Part shown: positions 47,018 to 57,791 of the stretch, one piece after another
How positions within the stretch are numbered: position 1 is the stretch's first letter
How the letters are laid out: every line of letters begins with the position of its first letter
Source of the DNA: Gari tellinella
Lineage: Eukaryota > Mollusca > Bivalvia > Cardiida > Psammobiidae
Assembly: GCA_922989275.2 (NCBI GenBank)
Contig: OV277859.1
Coordinates: 83,138,198-83,202,197, forward strand
Reading direction: 5' to 3'
Length of the DNA stretch: 64,000 bases
The notes under the pieces: model-generated
Told to the model about the DNA's origin: nothing
The model's database searches: none
The model's input: only the letters and a program-made list of their open reading frames with translations
Translations under genes and position numbers: made by a program

Positions 47018-47125
47018 TTTTCATTGTGAGATCGAAATTTAATTCACTTAATGAACATCATACTGTTATATTTTCACGAGTGGCGAAGCGAAGTTCACGA
47101 ATTAAATTTCGATCTTTCACTGAAA
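47018..47125. repeat. Inverted repeat around CACGAGTGGCGAAGCGAAG
   Basis: Arms TGTGAGATCGAAATTTAATT and GAATTAAATTTCGATCTTTC. Confidence 0.7.
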
Positions 47126-47339
47126 TAGTTATAGTTATTTTATTTATATCATGCTTTTAAACGACTTTTTGAACATATGTTTTTGTCAATTTTAAAGCAA
47201 AAGTGAAATTTTTACCCCGTGTGGAGCCCCAAGTTTCATCGAATACCTTTTCTTGACATTGTGTCATACCATGACGTCACTGATTCGTTGATTTGAGGTC
47301 ATTTCTTTCTTACATTCAGCAGTGACATTACATTATAAG

Positions 47340-47405
47340 TAATATATCGATTTGTTTTGTTTTCATGGAGGTATGAAAACCTCCATGAAAACAAAATATA
47401 TTTGA
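47340..47405. repeat. Near-perfect palindrome
   Basis: TTTGTTTTCATGGAGGT and its complement around ATGAA, with further partial pairing outside. Confidence 0.8.
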
Positions 47406-47900
47406 TATATTCCTTAAAATGAATACATGCACTTACATGTACCATTAGTCGATTATCATGGATTAGGCTTAAACGTTTGTAATAAGAGTGAATAAGTTTG
47501 TGTTAGTGATTTTTATAAATAATGCATTGGCCGGTGAACAATTTGCTGGATTTGCTTGCAATTGTATTTTTGGATATACAATGCCTCAAATGAAAACCAA
47601 GCCATGAAAGTTGTATAGTACATGTATACGTTGTTTTCTCCAATCAATGTATGGACATGTGCATTATATATTTATACACTGATTACGGTCCAAATCGAGA
47701 TTAAGCGCGTGTTTTATATCCCAAAACCGTGTAAGTGTATACTACATTGTAAATAGATCGAATCCTCCCAGAATAACTTCTTGCAAACTATGCACGCTTT
47801 ACTAGCCAACGTCCAGACTTAGTTAATTGTCTAATGTATTTTCTATTATGACAAATGCCTATACAGCAATCACCCAGAACATTGTTCTTTAACAATGCTT
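47406..47900. other. Unassigned AT-rich DNA
   Basis: No gene or repeat recognised. Confidence 0.45.
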
Positions 47901-47904
47901 CAAT

Positions 47905-48052
47905 AAACGAAAACTTAAAGCAGATGAAAGTAAAACGGACAGCTCCTTTGATAGCTTTCTGCTTTATTTCTATCTTGTTCTAAGCAGCCACGGTATTCAA
48001 ACGCCCTCATTAAAGCCTTTATAGTGAGTGGTCGTAGCTGAAGGAACCCATG
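47905..48052 (+). mobile_element. Family G decayed copy
   Basis: TTAAAGCAGATGAAAGTAAA hairpin and AGTGAGTGGTCGTAGCTGA remnant. Confidence 0.5.
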
Positions 48053-48470
48053 TGTAATATAATCAAATATTCACCTAGTATAAGCCCACTCTTCCTCGAG
48101 TGATAAGTTCGTTATAACCCATGTCACAGACGGTTAGCCTAGACTAATACATATCTGTCCAATCATGCAAATGCTTTCAGTCCAACTCAAACATACAAAA
48201 AACCCACAAGGGGGCGAAGAGAAGAAAAAATTGAAATTAAAATTAGCTCTATCCAAAGTCTTTCAAGATTGCCGACACTTTATCTACGTCGCTTCGGTGA
48301 TAAATTGGTGTCAAATACAGACTCACAATTCCACTCAATTAGTCTGTGAACGGAGCTTCTGTAGTTATTTATCCCTTTTTCAGACTCACTTTTTAAACAT
48401 GGGAATACAGAGACATCGGTCATTAGCGACCTATGGATGCAGAAACATTGAACTCGTTAAAGACAAACTA

Positions 48471-48712
48471 TACAATGCTCCCTCTCTACAACTCCGCCCA
48501 ATGGGAGACAATGATTTTGTTCGTTATTCTGAGGGAGTCGTTATAGGGAGGGAAATTGACGCCGCGTAACAGGATCAAAATGTTTGCCACTTTTGTTTTG
48601 AATTGCGGCCTTAAATCTGATACGATATTGCAGACAACAATATTTAAGCAGACGACAGTATGGCGGTGAAAGGGTAAAAACATCGAGATAAATTTGATCA
48701 TGAAAGGATTAA
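48471..48712 (-). mobile_element. Chimera of family E and family C
   Basis: Left part TACAATGCTCCCTCTCTACA...CGTTATAGGGAGGGAAATT is inverted E. After a short GACGCCGCGTAAC palindrome remnant it continues as C (GCAGACAACAATATTTAAGC, TGGCGGTGAAAGGGTAAAAA). Confidence 0.7.
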
Positions 48713-49078
48713 AGCAAGGTGAACGTAAATGAGCTTTTTGTTTATGTTCACTTGACTTTAACTCTTTGACCCCTAGTCCCGCATATAGGCGTGGTTTTCA
48801 AACAGTTTATATGTGAATAGAACACATGTCCTATGCAAACAGTGAAGACCCAGATCAGAGGGCTCCGAAAGGAGCCCTCTGATCAGGGTCTTCACTGTTT
48901 GTCATAATGCCTAACATTGACAAAAACAACCCTTAAAAGTCTAAAATGGACTAGACTAAAATGGAAACTGGAATTGTCCATTTAAAGTTTCAGGGAGGAA
49001 AGAGTTAAGTAATCATCTGCGTTAAACACCTGATTATTAACACAATTTAGAGGTCGAAATAGGTGGGGTTTAATGTAC
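48711..49078 (+). mobile_element. Family G-like element, split by D
   Basis: TTAAAGCAAGGTGAACGTAA at the left; after the D insert, TTAAACACCTGATTATTAAC and GGTGGGGTTTAATGTA. Confidence 0.65.
48758..49008 (+). mobile_element. Family D MITE nested in G
   Basis: TTAA both sides, inserted at the TTAA in the G hairpin arm; hairpin GAGGGCTCCGAAAGGAGCCC. Confidence 0.92.
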
Positions 49079-49476
49079 TTTTCTATAAGACTCAATTGTT
49101 TTTCTTCTAAATTTAAGTGGCCTATTAACACAGGGTTTACTATACTAATTGAAAAAGCAAAATTTTCTACCTATATTATTTTGGTTCAATGCTGTCAATT
49201 CAATTCAATTCAATGTTTTAATTCCTTCATACAGGAGATATGTACAATATTACAATACATTCAACACAAACATGACAAATAGCATCATACATGGAATATA
49301 TAATACATCAGTATTACGAACTATTACATGTACATGTACGTTACAAAGGTGTTCAGTGGCCGTTCAATGTATTAAGCAATGTTGGTAGAAAGTATGCGAT
49401 TTCAATTGGAATAGTAAAACATGTCCCAAGCGTAACTGTCCGGCACTGATTTCAATATTTCTTTAGTAAGAATACC
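49079..49476. other. Unassigned AT-rich DNA
   Basis: CAATTCAATTCAATTCAATG short tandem at 49195; no gene. Confidence 0.5.
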
Positions 49477-49729
49477 TTAACCCTTTACCTGATAGCATTG
49501 TTTCTAGTATTGAAGATATGTGACTACTTAAAGCAGGTTGAAAGTAAAGCAGAATGCGCCCTAAGGCGCATTCTGCTTTACGTTCAGCCTGCTTTAAGCT
49601 ATTAACTGCTAGAATAGGGAAAGTATTTAATATGACACATATTCATTACGGTATAATTTGGAACTATTTTCTTCAGCGGATGAATAAAATGAATGTGCTA
49701 AAAGTCGCTTCTATAAGGGATAGGGTTAA
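49477..49729 (+). mobile_element. Family B MITE, complete
   Basis: TTAA both sides; near-identical to 22214-22466 and 32868-33120. Confidence 0.93.
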
Positions 49730-50084
49730 AGAGAAATAAAAGCAGACGACAATAATAATTGCTTAAAATTTAAGACGAGGTGGCAGTGGATGCGATCTAT
49801 TCTTCTATAGACAGCTCATGTTTATATTTTTAAATGGTCGCTTGATGTGGGCTTTACTGCAGTTATAATGTGAAGTGTATTTTCTGGTTTTATCTGAAAT
49901 TTCTGCTGCACTAATAGATAAATGTTGATCAATATTTGCAGTAGAGGAAAAACAGCATTTTATGAATGTATCATCTGCAGATGAAACCTCAGAGGACCCA
50001 GTCGCTATCAGTGTGAAATGAATTCCATCGGTTTAAGGAGGCGATAAACAGTCAAACCTGTATCAATTACAGCACGCTTTGAAA

Positions 50085-50250
50085 TTGTCGTCTGCAAATT
50101 TTGTCGCCTGCAATAATCATTGAAGTTGGGGTGTTTTTTACATCAGAGAGTCAAAATGTTTGGATCAAGTTGAGACGCCGAGTTACTCGGCGTCTCAACT
50201 TGATCCAAACTAACTCGGCGTCTCAACTTGATCCAAACTTTTTGCAGCAC
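50085..50250. mobile_element. K unit with re-duplicated palindrome arm
   Basis: TTGTCGTCTGC and GTCGCCTGC, palindrome AAGTTGAGACGCCGA / TCGGCGTCTCAACTT, then AACTCGGCGTCTCAACTTGA again. Confidence 0.8.
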
Positions 50251-50359
50251 GTGTAACAAATGTACCGTTAGCATACCGAACCTTTTCAAACCTTTTATAA
50301 CATGTATTACATGTAATGATTATACGGTGAAGAAGATATTACTTGTAATTAATCTTTAA

Positions 50360-50555
50360 ATGTTTTAAACGCAAACTAAATGCGATAAAATGTAAAAATG
50401 ACATGGTGTTGAAAATAAAGATAGTACACTTTCATGCGAGTGGCAAACAGTGTGGAATATGATCAGACACCGAGTGACAGTCTTATCTGGCTTCAAATTG
50501 TTTGCAATTGACAGTATCGATTAAACAAAAGGCTTTTATTGGTAAAAAGAAGAAC
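50360..50555 (+). mobile_element. Family A decayed copy
   Basis: TTTTAAACGCAAACTAAATG, damaged palindrome at 50440-50500, GGCTTTTATTGG. Confidence 0.55.
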
Positions 50556-50627
50556 GCCCCCACCACTACATTGTATTCTGCAGGACCACCTCCTAAATGC
50601 AGACGACAAACATGTACAATGATGCTC

Positions 50628-50695
50628 GCTTATTACGAAATTGGATATAACGAAATATCGGATATAACAATCAAAATTTCTTCCCCATGTCTATT
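50628..50695. repeat. TTGGATATAACGAAATAT repeat, second copy
   Basis: GCTCGCTTATTACGAAATTG, then GGATATAAC units; lies just upstream of the L and LINE junction. Confidence 0.6.
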
Positions 50696-50708
50696 TTATA
50701 CATTATAG

Positions 50709-50730
50709 TACAGAGCTCCAGATAAGAGGT
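50709..50730 (-). mobile_element. Family L left end, cut by the LINE
   Basis: TACAGAGCTCCAGATAAG is the outer end of family L (compare 7289-7305). The rest resumes at 54160 after the LINE. Confidence 0.6.
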
Positions 50731-50740
50731 AGTTATAAAA

Positions 50741-52654
50741 ATGCGTGACTTCTACCATAAAAAGTCCGATACCGATAATTATAAAATCTGGAGACAAACT
50801 GTTAAACGCCTTATTCTTGATTCCAAAACACGATTTTATCATGATACCATTAATTCTAATACCCACAACCCGAAACTTCTTTGGAATAGTCTGAACACGC
50901 TAACGGGTATGAAGACAAAAATTCAAACTAGTTTTATAAACGATACAGATGGTAAACCGATAACATGTCCGAACACTACTGCAAATGTCTTCAATGACTA
51001 TTTTGCTTCTGTGTTTAAGAGTTTCCAGGGTAACTCCTCTAGTAATAGTCACTGTGTGTTAAATGCTTCAGCCGACCATGTCAACTGTCCTAGTTTCTCA
51101 ATTCCATCTGTATCTCTTCAGTTTGTTGAACAACAACTCACCTCGTTAGATTGTAAAAAAGCAACAGGTTCAGATGGAATTAGCGCTAGATTTTTAAAAA
51201 TATCAGCATCCATAATAGCCCCAACACTCACACAATTATTTAACCGAAGTATAGTATGTAGTGTGTATCCACAAGTTTTTAAGAAAGCTAAAGTAACTCC
51301 TATTTACAAGAAAGGTCCTAAAGAAGAAAAGTCGAATTACAGACCAATTTCAGTTTTACCAATCATTTCCTTGATTTATGAAAGACATGTTAGTTCCTGT
51401 TTAAAGCAATTCATAGAAAATAACAACTTGTTCTACTCTAGACAATCAGGGTTTAGGTCCAATCATTCCTGCCAGACTGCCTTAGTAAAATTAATAGATG
51501 ACTGGATTGCAGCCATCGATAGTAATGAGATTGTAGGTTCAATCTTCTTAGATCTGTCTAAAGCTTTTGACCTGGTTGATCACATGATACTCTTGGAAAA
51601 GTTAAAACATTTCAATATTAACCAAAAGACATGTTCATGGTTTGCCTCATACCTGCATAATAGATCTCAACAAACGCATGTATCTGGAGTAACCTCGCAG
51701 CTAACTTCTGTTTTATCTGGTGTACCACAAGGCTCAGTCTTAGGTCCTCTTTTATTTTTGATATTCATAAATGACCTACCATCTGCATGTACACATTCTG
51801 TTGCAGACATTTTTGCAGACGACACAACGCTGTCAGTACATAATGCTTCTCTCAACTTTGTAGCAAACTCGTTGAGTAAAGATCTATTTAACGTTAATGA
51901 TTGGTGTGAAAAGAACAAAATGTCAATTAACGTTGCAAAAACTAAATCCATGTACATTACATCAAGATCTAAATCTGCAGGCATTCAAAATATTGCTCTG
52001 CCAATCCCATTTGGAAATGAAGAAATCCATTGCAGTCGTGAGGAGAAGTTACTCGGTGTCACCTTTGATGTTTTTTTATCTTTTGATAGCCATATTAATA
52101 ACATACTTAAAAAGTGTAACTCCTTATTATTCCTCCTCTCAAGAATCAAAGTATTTCTAACTATACCATTGAGAAAAATGTTTTTTAACTCCTACATCTT
52201 ACCTCATCTCGACTATTGTTGCGTTATTTGGGGAAACTGTTCAATATCGCAAGAACAAAAAATCATTCGTTTTCAAAAACGTGCAGCAAGGCATATCCTT
52301 AATAAAGATAAAACTGCCCATTCAGCTGATCTCTTCAGAGAACTTAATTGGATAACTTTTCCGGAAAGAGTTACATTTCACAAAGCTACTCTAATGTTCA
52401 AAGTATTCAAAGGTTTGGCACCTGTATATTTATATGATTTGTTCACACTAAAGTCAAATGTGCATGATAGAAATTTAAGGTCTTCATCAAATTCTCAGTT
52501 ATATTCTCCCAGACCAAAGTCTGAATTTTTCAGGAGGTCGTTTGCCTATTCTGGAGCTATGGTTTGGAATAACTTGCCTTTGAACATAAGAAATGCTCAA
52601 TCACTTACCTCATTTAAAACTTCATACCTTAAATGGGTTAAATTAGACAGATAG
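50741..52654 (+). CDS. LINE reverse transcriptase (5'-truncated ORF2)
   Basis: 637 uninterrupted codons. RT blocks are visible: VTPIYKKG and NYRPIS (residues 185-204), RQSGFRSNHSCQTAL (234-248), FLDLSKAFD with catalytic D271 (269-277), SGVPQGSVLGPLLF (326-339), the FADD catalytic pair D360/D361 (358-361), KMSINVAKTKS (393-403) and LLGV (437-440). A typical C-terminal tail with PHLDYCCVIWG and QKRAARHIL follows. This is the Jockey/CR1/L2 style of RT, which copies LINE RNA at a nicked target. The apurinic endonuclease that normally precedes RT is absent: the frame is closed by TAA at 50723-50725, so the ATG is a fortuitous start in a 5'-truncated copy. The intact frame implies a fairly recent insertion. 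FADD replaces the usual YADD. Confidence 0.93.
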   Translation: MRDFYHKKSDTDNYKIWRQTVKRLILDSKTRFYHDTINSNTHNPKLLWNSLNTLTGMKTKIQTSFINDTDGKPITCPNTTANVFNDYFASVFKSFQGNSSSNSHCVLNASADHVNCPSFSIPSVSLQFVEQQLTSLDCKKATGSDGISARFLKISASIIAPTLTQLFNRSIVCSVYPQVFKKAKVTPIYKKGPKEEKSNYRPISVLPIISLIYERHVSSCLKQFIENNNLFYSRQSGFRSNHSCQTALVKLIDDWIAAIDSNEIVGSIFLDLSKAFDLVDHMILLEKLKHFNINQKTCSWFASYLHNRSQQTHVSGVTSQLTSVLSGVPQGSVLGPLLFLIFINDLPSACTHSVADIFADDTTLSVHNASLNFVANSLSKDLFNVNDWCEKNKMSINVAKTKSMYITSRSKSAGIQNIALPIPFGNEEIHCSREEKLLGVTFDVFLSFDSHINNILKKCNSLLFLLSRIKVFLTIPLRKMFFNSYILPHLDYCCVIWGNCSISQEQKIIRFQKRAARHILNKDKTAHSADLFRELNWITFPERVTFHKATLMFKVFKGLAPVYLYDLFTLKSNVHDRNLRSSSNSQLYSPRPKSEFFRRSFAYSGAMVWNNLPLNIRNAQSLTSFKTSYLKWVKLDR

Positions 52655-52918
52655 TGTAGTCACTTGTTATGCTTCATAATGCTTCAAAATGTAATACATG
52701 TATAGTGATGAAAATTTGCTGCTCAGGGGTGAACGTTTATTTCCCACTATAGTTTAAATTTATATAAACAAGGTAGATTACTGTACATGAAATTTATTAC
52801 AAGGCGCCAAGGTTTCTATACGCCGCATATTGTAGTTTGCAGCTGAAGTAAGCTGTTCTTTACGTTTAATATGGGTTTATATCACTATTCCTAAGGTGCC
52901 AGTCTAACCATTGCTTTC

Positions 52919-53148
52919 CTTGACCCGTTACCACATATCGAAACGCCTTTAAGCGCATTCAATTTGTGCAGTCATAATTATTTACAAAAAGTTAAATAAG
53001 AATATTTGCTAGATCTATATCTTAGCAACTTAAGGCTGGCTGGAAAAAGGTTAATGCATCTTAAGGCGCATTCTGCTTTACTTTCAACCTGCTTTAAGTG
53101 ATCACCTGTCTTCAAAACTTGAACTATGCCATGTGCGGTAAGGGGTTA
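52919..53148 (-). mobile_element. Family B copy inside the LINE 3' region
   Basis: Degenerate left end, half hairpin (CATCTTAAGGCGCATTCTGC), right end GGTAAGGGGTTAA. Confidence 0.75.
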
Positions 53149-53229
53149 ATGTTGCGATGGTTTCATGTAGGCTTTGTTTTTGCTGCTGAACCCCTGATCG
53201 GCTGTTACACTATTAACCTTTAGCCCGCT

Positions 53230-53325
53230 AATTATGTCGATAGTAGTTTTTGCTGAAAGTGTAGACCCAGATGAGACACTTCCTTAAGAAGCTCTCTGAT
53301 CAGAGTATACATTGTTTGCTAGAAG
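53230..53325. repeat. Decayed D-type hairpin
   Basis: GTGTAGACCCAGATGAGACA and CTCTGATCAGAGTATACATT. Confidence 0.5.
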
Positions 53326-53550
53326 AAGAAATTATTCTGAAATAGACAACATTCTAAGTTTTCAAATTCATTGTATTCTACTTTTAAATAAATGGTTTGA
53401 ATAGTATCCATAAAATGAGGGGTAATTTTTTGAATATGCGTTGAGCTAAGGGTTAATGACTGAGCATGGCCTTAGCTGCTTGTAAGGGCTTGTAACTGTA
53501 TATAAGTTATGATATAAATATGGATCTTGATTAAAACCTACATGTTGCTT

Positions 53551-53733
53551 TAACCCTTTACTACATAGATATGTTTCATGAAAAATGTTTTATGTTCTCT
53601 AGTAGATGGTGACTTGAAGCGGGTTTAAAGTAAAACAGAGTGCACATTTAGGCTCATTTTGATTTACGTTCAACCTGGTTTAAGTGATCACCTTTCTTCA
53701 ATACTAGAAATATACCATGGAGTAAAGGGTTTG
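53551..53733. mobile_element. Family B decayed copy inside the LINE
   Basis: TTTAACCCTTTACTACATAG and GGAGTAAAGGG ends; hairpin degenerate. Confidence 0.65.
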
Positions 53734-54159
53734 AAGTATCTTTGGTATATTCCTTCCCGTTTGTTATGAAATTTCATTGATCTAGATCTTTGCTATTTGT
53801 CAAATCGTCGGGTTTTTTTTTTGCTTTATATTGCCTCTACCTATTCAATATTCATGTATAGATAACAAATCCTGAATTCTCATAATGACACTTATGCATT
53901 ATCATTTTCAGCTTGATCTTTAAAATGCTTTAAGTAAACAGAGTAGTCCCTGTAGAGAGCTCCTACAGGAACTGTCTTTTCAGGATCCACTCTGTTTGCA
54001 AAGGTTTAAAAATACTGATTTGTAATTGTGTTCCTTCATGTTGTATATATGTTAATTTTGTTTGTGGACCATATTGAAAATTGGTTTGTTTGTTCTATAC
54101 CAAATATGTAATCCACATGAAATAAAGTCGTTATTATTATTATTATTATTATTATTATT

Positions 54160-54335
54160 TCAACAAATTAAACATTTTATCACTCATTTCATCATCAAAT
54201 CCTACGGAGTTACTGCTCATTAGAATCGTCTCGAAGAGACGATTCTAATGAGTAGTGAGAACATAGGGTTTAATTCAGAAATAAAGATTTGAAGTTTTGA
54301 AAATCTACCCTTATCTGTTGCTCTGATAGTACTTG
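54160..54335. mobile_element. Family L, main part, right of the LINE
   Basis: Contains a perfect hairpin (CTCATTAGAATCGTCTC / GAGACGATTCTAATGAG) and ends in the CTTATCTG...GCTCTG boundary. Closest relative is the copy at 7288-7485. Confidence 0.7.
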
Positions 54336-54339
54336 TAAA

Positions 54340-54425
54340 ATAGTCCTGATATAACGAAAATTGGATATCGGTATAACGAAAGAAATGCGACGATCTCGGG
54401 GACTTCGTTATAAATGAGCTTCACT
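54340..54425. repeat. TATAACGAAA repeat, third copy
   Basis: GATATAACGAAAATTGGATA then TATAACGAAAG, closing CTTCGTTATAAATGAGCTTC. Confidence 0.55.
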
Positions 54426-54629
54426 GTGATCGACTTCACGTGGAACTATAATTCGAACCTTTAGTCAGACAAAATTGAGACCAGCGCATGCGTGTTAAGG
54501 TCGACAAAAACACACCGTTTGTCGAACAAATGAAAACTTAGAATGGTCCGTCAAATGACGTCACTTTAGTCGAACCAACCGGTGTTCAGTTGGATCTATA
54601 GTCACTATAGACGACTATATACCGGAATA

Positions 54630-55003
54630 TACAGCGCCCCCTCTCTACAACGACACCCACTGGGAGACATATATTATGTGCGTTGTTCGGAGGGAGTCGT
54701 TATAGAGAGGGGAAATTAAGACTTGGCTTATATGTGCAAACAGCTTGAATCCAGATCAGACGCCGCGTAACGCGGCGTCTGATCTGGATTCAAGCCGTTT
54801 GTCACTCTTTCATTATATTTATTCTATCAAAATCTACAGTTATATATGAATTTGAGAAAAAACAGCAGACGACAATTTTAATCAAACGATATTGCAGCAG
54901 TAAAGGCGTTCTAACATAATTGTTCCGTTTAGGGTACTGCGGAAAGGGTCGTTGTATGGAGGGAGTCGTGGTGGGAGGGCCGTTGTAGGGAGGGAACACT
55001 GTA
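54630..55003 (-). mobile_element. Family E MITE, inverted, complete
   Basis: TACAGCGCCCCCTCTCTACA to GGGAGGGAACACTGTA; perfect palindrome GAATCCAGATCAGACGCCGC at 54745-54805. Confidence 0.92.
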
Positions 55004-55334
55004 GTTCCAAGTGAAGTCGCTCTAAATTGTCTTAGCCGTCTTCGAAAGGACATAAAACCAATAATACCATTTACTCCTGAGAACATTTTCAGAGCATGGG
55101 GAATACTACTATTTCCCCAAATTGAAAATGTAATTGGCCCCCACAAACCTGCAATAAAAGCGAAAATGTCTCAGTGATAAGCGGAAGCCTATATTTTCGT
55201 TTATTGCAGAGCCATGTCATAAAAGTTGCCGTCTATTCAACCAGTGCTTTTCCGTACTAAATCCAGCGACCAAGGTCGTTTACGAATCTTTAACCCATTC
55301 GATACCTAATCACAAGTCTACACTGATTGTCTGC

Positions 55335-55405
55335 AAACAGTTTTGATCCTGATCAGACGCCGCGTCACGCGGTGTCTAATCAGAATCCAATATGTTTGAC
55401 ACTCA
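55335..55405. repeat. Palindrome unit, inverted K
   Basis: TTTTGATCCTGATCAGACGC and GGTGTCTAATCAGAATCCAA, followed by AGACGACAATT and GCAGATGAC. Confidence 0.7.
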
Positions 55406-55664
55406 TTACATGTGATATTATTTTAGTCAATGTACATAAAATTTAAATTTGAAAAAAAAGAAGACGACAATTATTTAAAAGCAGATGACATCACGACAGT
55501 GAAGAAGTTAATCCGTTTATCTCGTAAATGGATGTTTTATTGTGCTGCCGCGAAAAGTTCATTATTAGTTCAGGGGGGTGATCTGCAGAAAATTGTAATT
55601 TCCAAAGTTCAAGCTGTCGTATAACCAGGCCATCACCTGAATGGTCTCAGTGCCGGGGTTACTC

Positions 55665-56030
55665 CAGTGGAAAAAACGTCATTCTTACCCGTTTAACTCT
55701 TTGCACCCTAGTCACGCATATATGCGTCATTTGCAATCAGCATACCTGTGAGAAGTACACTTGTCCTATGCAAACAGTGTAAACCCTGATCAAAGGAGCC
55801 CTCTGATCAGGGTCTACACTGTTTGTAATCTTGAAATATATTACAAAAATCAACCCTTAAAAGTCAAAAATGGACTAGACTTCATTGAAAACTAGAATTG
55901 TCCAATTGAGGTTTCAGGGAGGAAAGGTTAAACACAAACGAAGCAATGAAATGTAGAAAATGACAACTTTTTTTTACTATTCATTGTTACATGAGTGGGA
56001 AACAGTCTTGGTCAGGATTCAACCTGTTTG
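55665..56030 (+). mobile_element. Family A copy, split by D
   Basis: CCAGTGGAAAAAACGTCATT...CCCGTTTAA, then D, then ACACAAACGAAGCAATGAAA and a half palindrome. Confidence 0.8.
55693..55931 (+). mobile_element. Family D MITE nested in A
   Basis: Sits exactly at the TTAA of the A motif CGTTTAAAC, with TTAA on both sides; hairpin slightly shortened. Confidence 0.92.
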
Positions 56031-56282
56031 ATACGCATCTTCCAATGTATGCAATAGAATATTACATACTCTTAATTTGAAAAAATATAATGGCAAAAAA
56101 TTTAGACTGGCGATATATTAACAAGAGAATGGTTTTATTTGTAATTGTTTTGTGTGTATAAAAACCACTTTGGAAGTTTTAATGTGACCACATTTCCTAT
56201 GTGAATAAAGACAATAAGACCAGGTTTTGCCCTTACAACTCGACCAAAGTATCATTGAAAAGAAACATTGCTCAACACATTG

Positions 56283-56440
56283 AGCTCTAGCGACAAGTAA
56301 ACTGGGCTCATCCTTTACAAACGGTGTAAATATGAAGAACACACTTTTCCTACACTTTTCCTATACAGACAGGAGTCATTTGATCAGGATATGCACTGTT
56401 TGTCATTTTGCATTTAAAAAACATTATAGTAAACGATATA
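56283..56440 (+). mobile_element. Family D decayed copy
   Basis: ACATTGAGCTCTAGCGACAA and ATGCACTGTTTGTCATTTTG. Confidence 0.5.
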
Positions 56441-57150
56441 TCAGACTTTTTTGGAAACAAGAATTAGTAAATTATTAATGTTATAAAGACAGATAGCAGC
56501 TCAAAATAAGTTCGATTGATTATCACTTATTGCGAGACAAAGCTGACAAATTCAAATATTTTGTCAATTTTTACGATTTCCTCATTAAAAACAACTCAAG
56601 CTGTTTTTGAAATAAAAAAAATGAAAGCAAACGATAATTAGTTTGGATCCAGATCTGGGTCTAAACAGTTTGTATACCATTCAGGTCGCGATCGACAGGT
56701 TAAGAGTTGTCTGTTTACTTAAACAAAATATAACAACTTTGACACGATATAAAACACGCATACAATTGTTTTAACAACGATCATGTCAAAGGTAATGACT
56801 TTACTCATAGGGCCTGCAAAAATATTCTCATTCACTTGCTTGGTGTTTAAACTTTTCCAAAAGTCGTCTGGTGTAAATATCGTCTGCTAAAAGTATTCTC
56901 AAATGTGAATTTCTCATGGTTTTCAGAAAATACGATATAATTTATGTTAACAAATAGTTATGGTCGTCAGACGTCTATTTACTCGGTGTCTGATCTAGAT
57001 CCAAACTGCTTGCATAGATCCGCCTTATTTCGTTTCCCACGATCAAGGGTTAAGAAAAGAAGGGTTAAAACAAAGATGACGAGTTACATAACACGTAACA
57101 TTGCATGTTACAACCTATCAATTGCTTACTTAACTCTCACGGTTTTACAT
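56441..57150. other. Unassigned DNA with palindrome traces
   Basis: Partial palindrome arms at 56640-56680 and K-like GTCGTCTG motifs at 56863-56890 before a half palindrome at 56965-57015. No gene. Confidence 0.45.
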
Positions 57151-57151
57151 A

Positions 57152-57340
57152 TACAGTAAACGACCCTCTATTACGATCACTATGTTTACTAAGTTATGTT
57201 AAATAGCAGGTAATTGGGGCAGGTGACTGCTTAAAGCAAGGTGTATGTAGAACAGAAAACTCCTTTAGGAACTTTCTGTTTTTTTGCATGAATCAGTTAG
57301 CCCCGTTTTAGTGGCAGTGATAGAGAGGACTCACTTCAAA
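57152..57340 (+). mobile_element. Family G decayed copy
   Basis: ACAGTAAACGACCCTCTATT, hairpin ACAGAAAACTCCTTTAGGAA, and GTGATAGAGAGGACTCAC. Confidence 0.65.
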
Positions 57341-57394
57341 ACGCAATAACTGTTACTATGATTGTCTCATCCGTTGGCGTCCTCAGTTGACATT

Positions 57395-57462
57395 TTCAAA
57401 CAGTTTGGATTCTGATCTGACGGTGAAACACTTGCCGTCCATCTGATCAGGATTCAAACCGT
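57395..57462. repeat. Palindrome unit with altered core
   Basis: GGATTCTGATCTGACGG and CCGTCCATCTGATCAGGATTC, loop GTGAAACACTTG. Confidence 0.6.
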
Positions 57463-57540
57463 TCTGGCATGCGTATCAATGATTCCTCTGTCAAGCTGCC
57501 AATAAGCGACGATCTTATGTACATGTAGATGATATCTATG

Positions 57541-57791
57541 TACAGTGGAGAAAACGTTATTCTTTCCCAATAAACGCGTTTACGCTAAAACTATTATTTC
57601 AATTGCAAACAGTTTGGAGCCAGATCAGACGCCGGGTAACCCGGCGTCTGATCAGGCTCCAAACAGTTTGCCACCCACTTTAAAATGAGTCGTCAAAGTT
57701 GTCAAATACTTGTCATTTTACTCATGTTAATTCATTGAGTTTGCGTTTCGTTTGCGTTTAAACGGGAAAGAATAACGTTTTCTCCACTGCA
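57541..57791 (-). mobile_element. Family A MITE, inverted
   Basis: Full length, perfect GGGTAACCC core; right end CTCCACTGCA. Confidence 0.93.

Larger units (their letters stand above)
50731..54159 (+). mobile_element. 5'-truncated Jockey/CR1-like LINE with (ATT)n tail
   Basis: Contains the RT frame, a 1.5 kb 3' region and an (ATT)n tail at 54130-54159 preceded by AAATAAAGTCG. Two pieces of one family L element flank it (50709-50730 and 54160-54335), which fixes both ends and shows that RT and tail are one insertion. The 3' region was later invaded by B-like elements (52919-53148 and 53551-53733) and a decayed hairpin (53930-54000). The 5' boundary is uncertain by about 10 bp. Confidence 0.75.

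Noticed and set aside
48165..48569. 134-codon ORF
   Set aside because: The 3' third is family E sequence and the rest has no domain; low-complexity lysines come from poly-A DNA.
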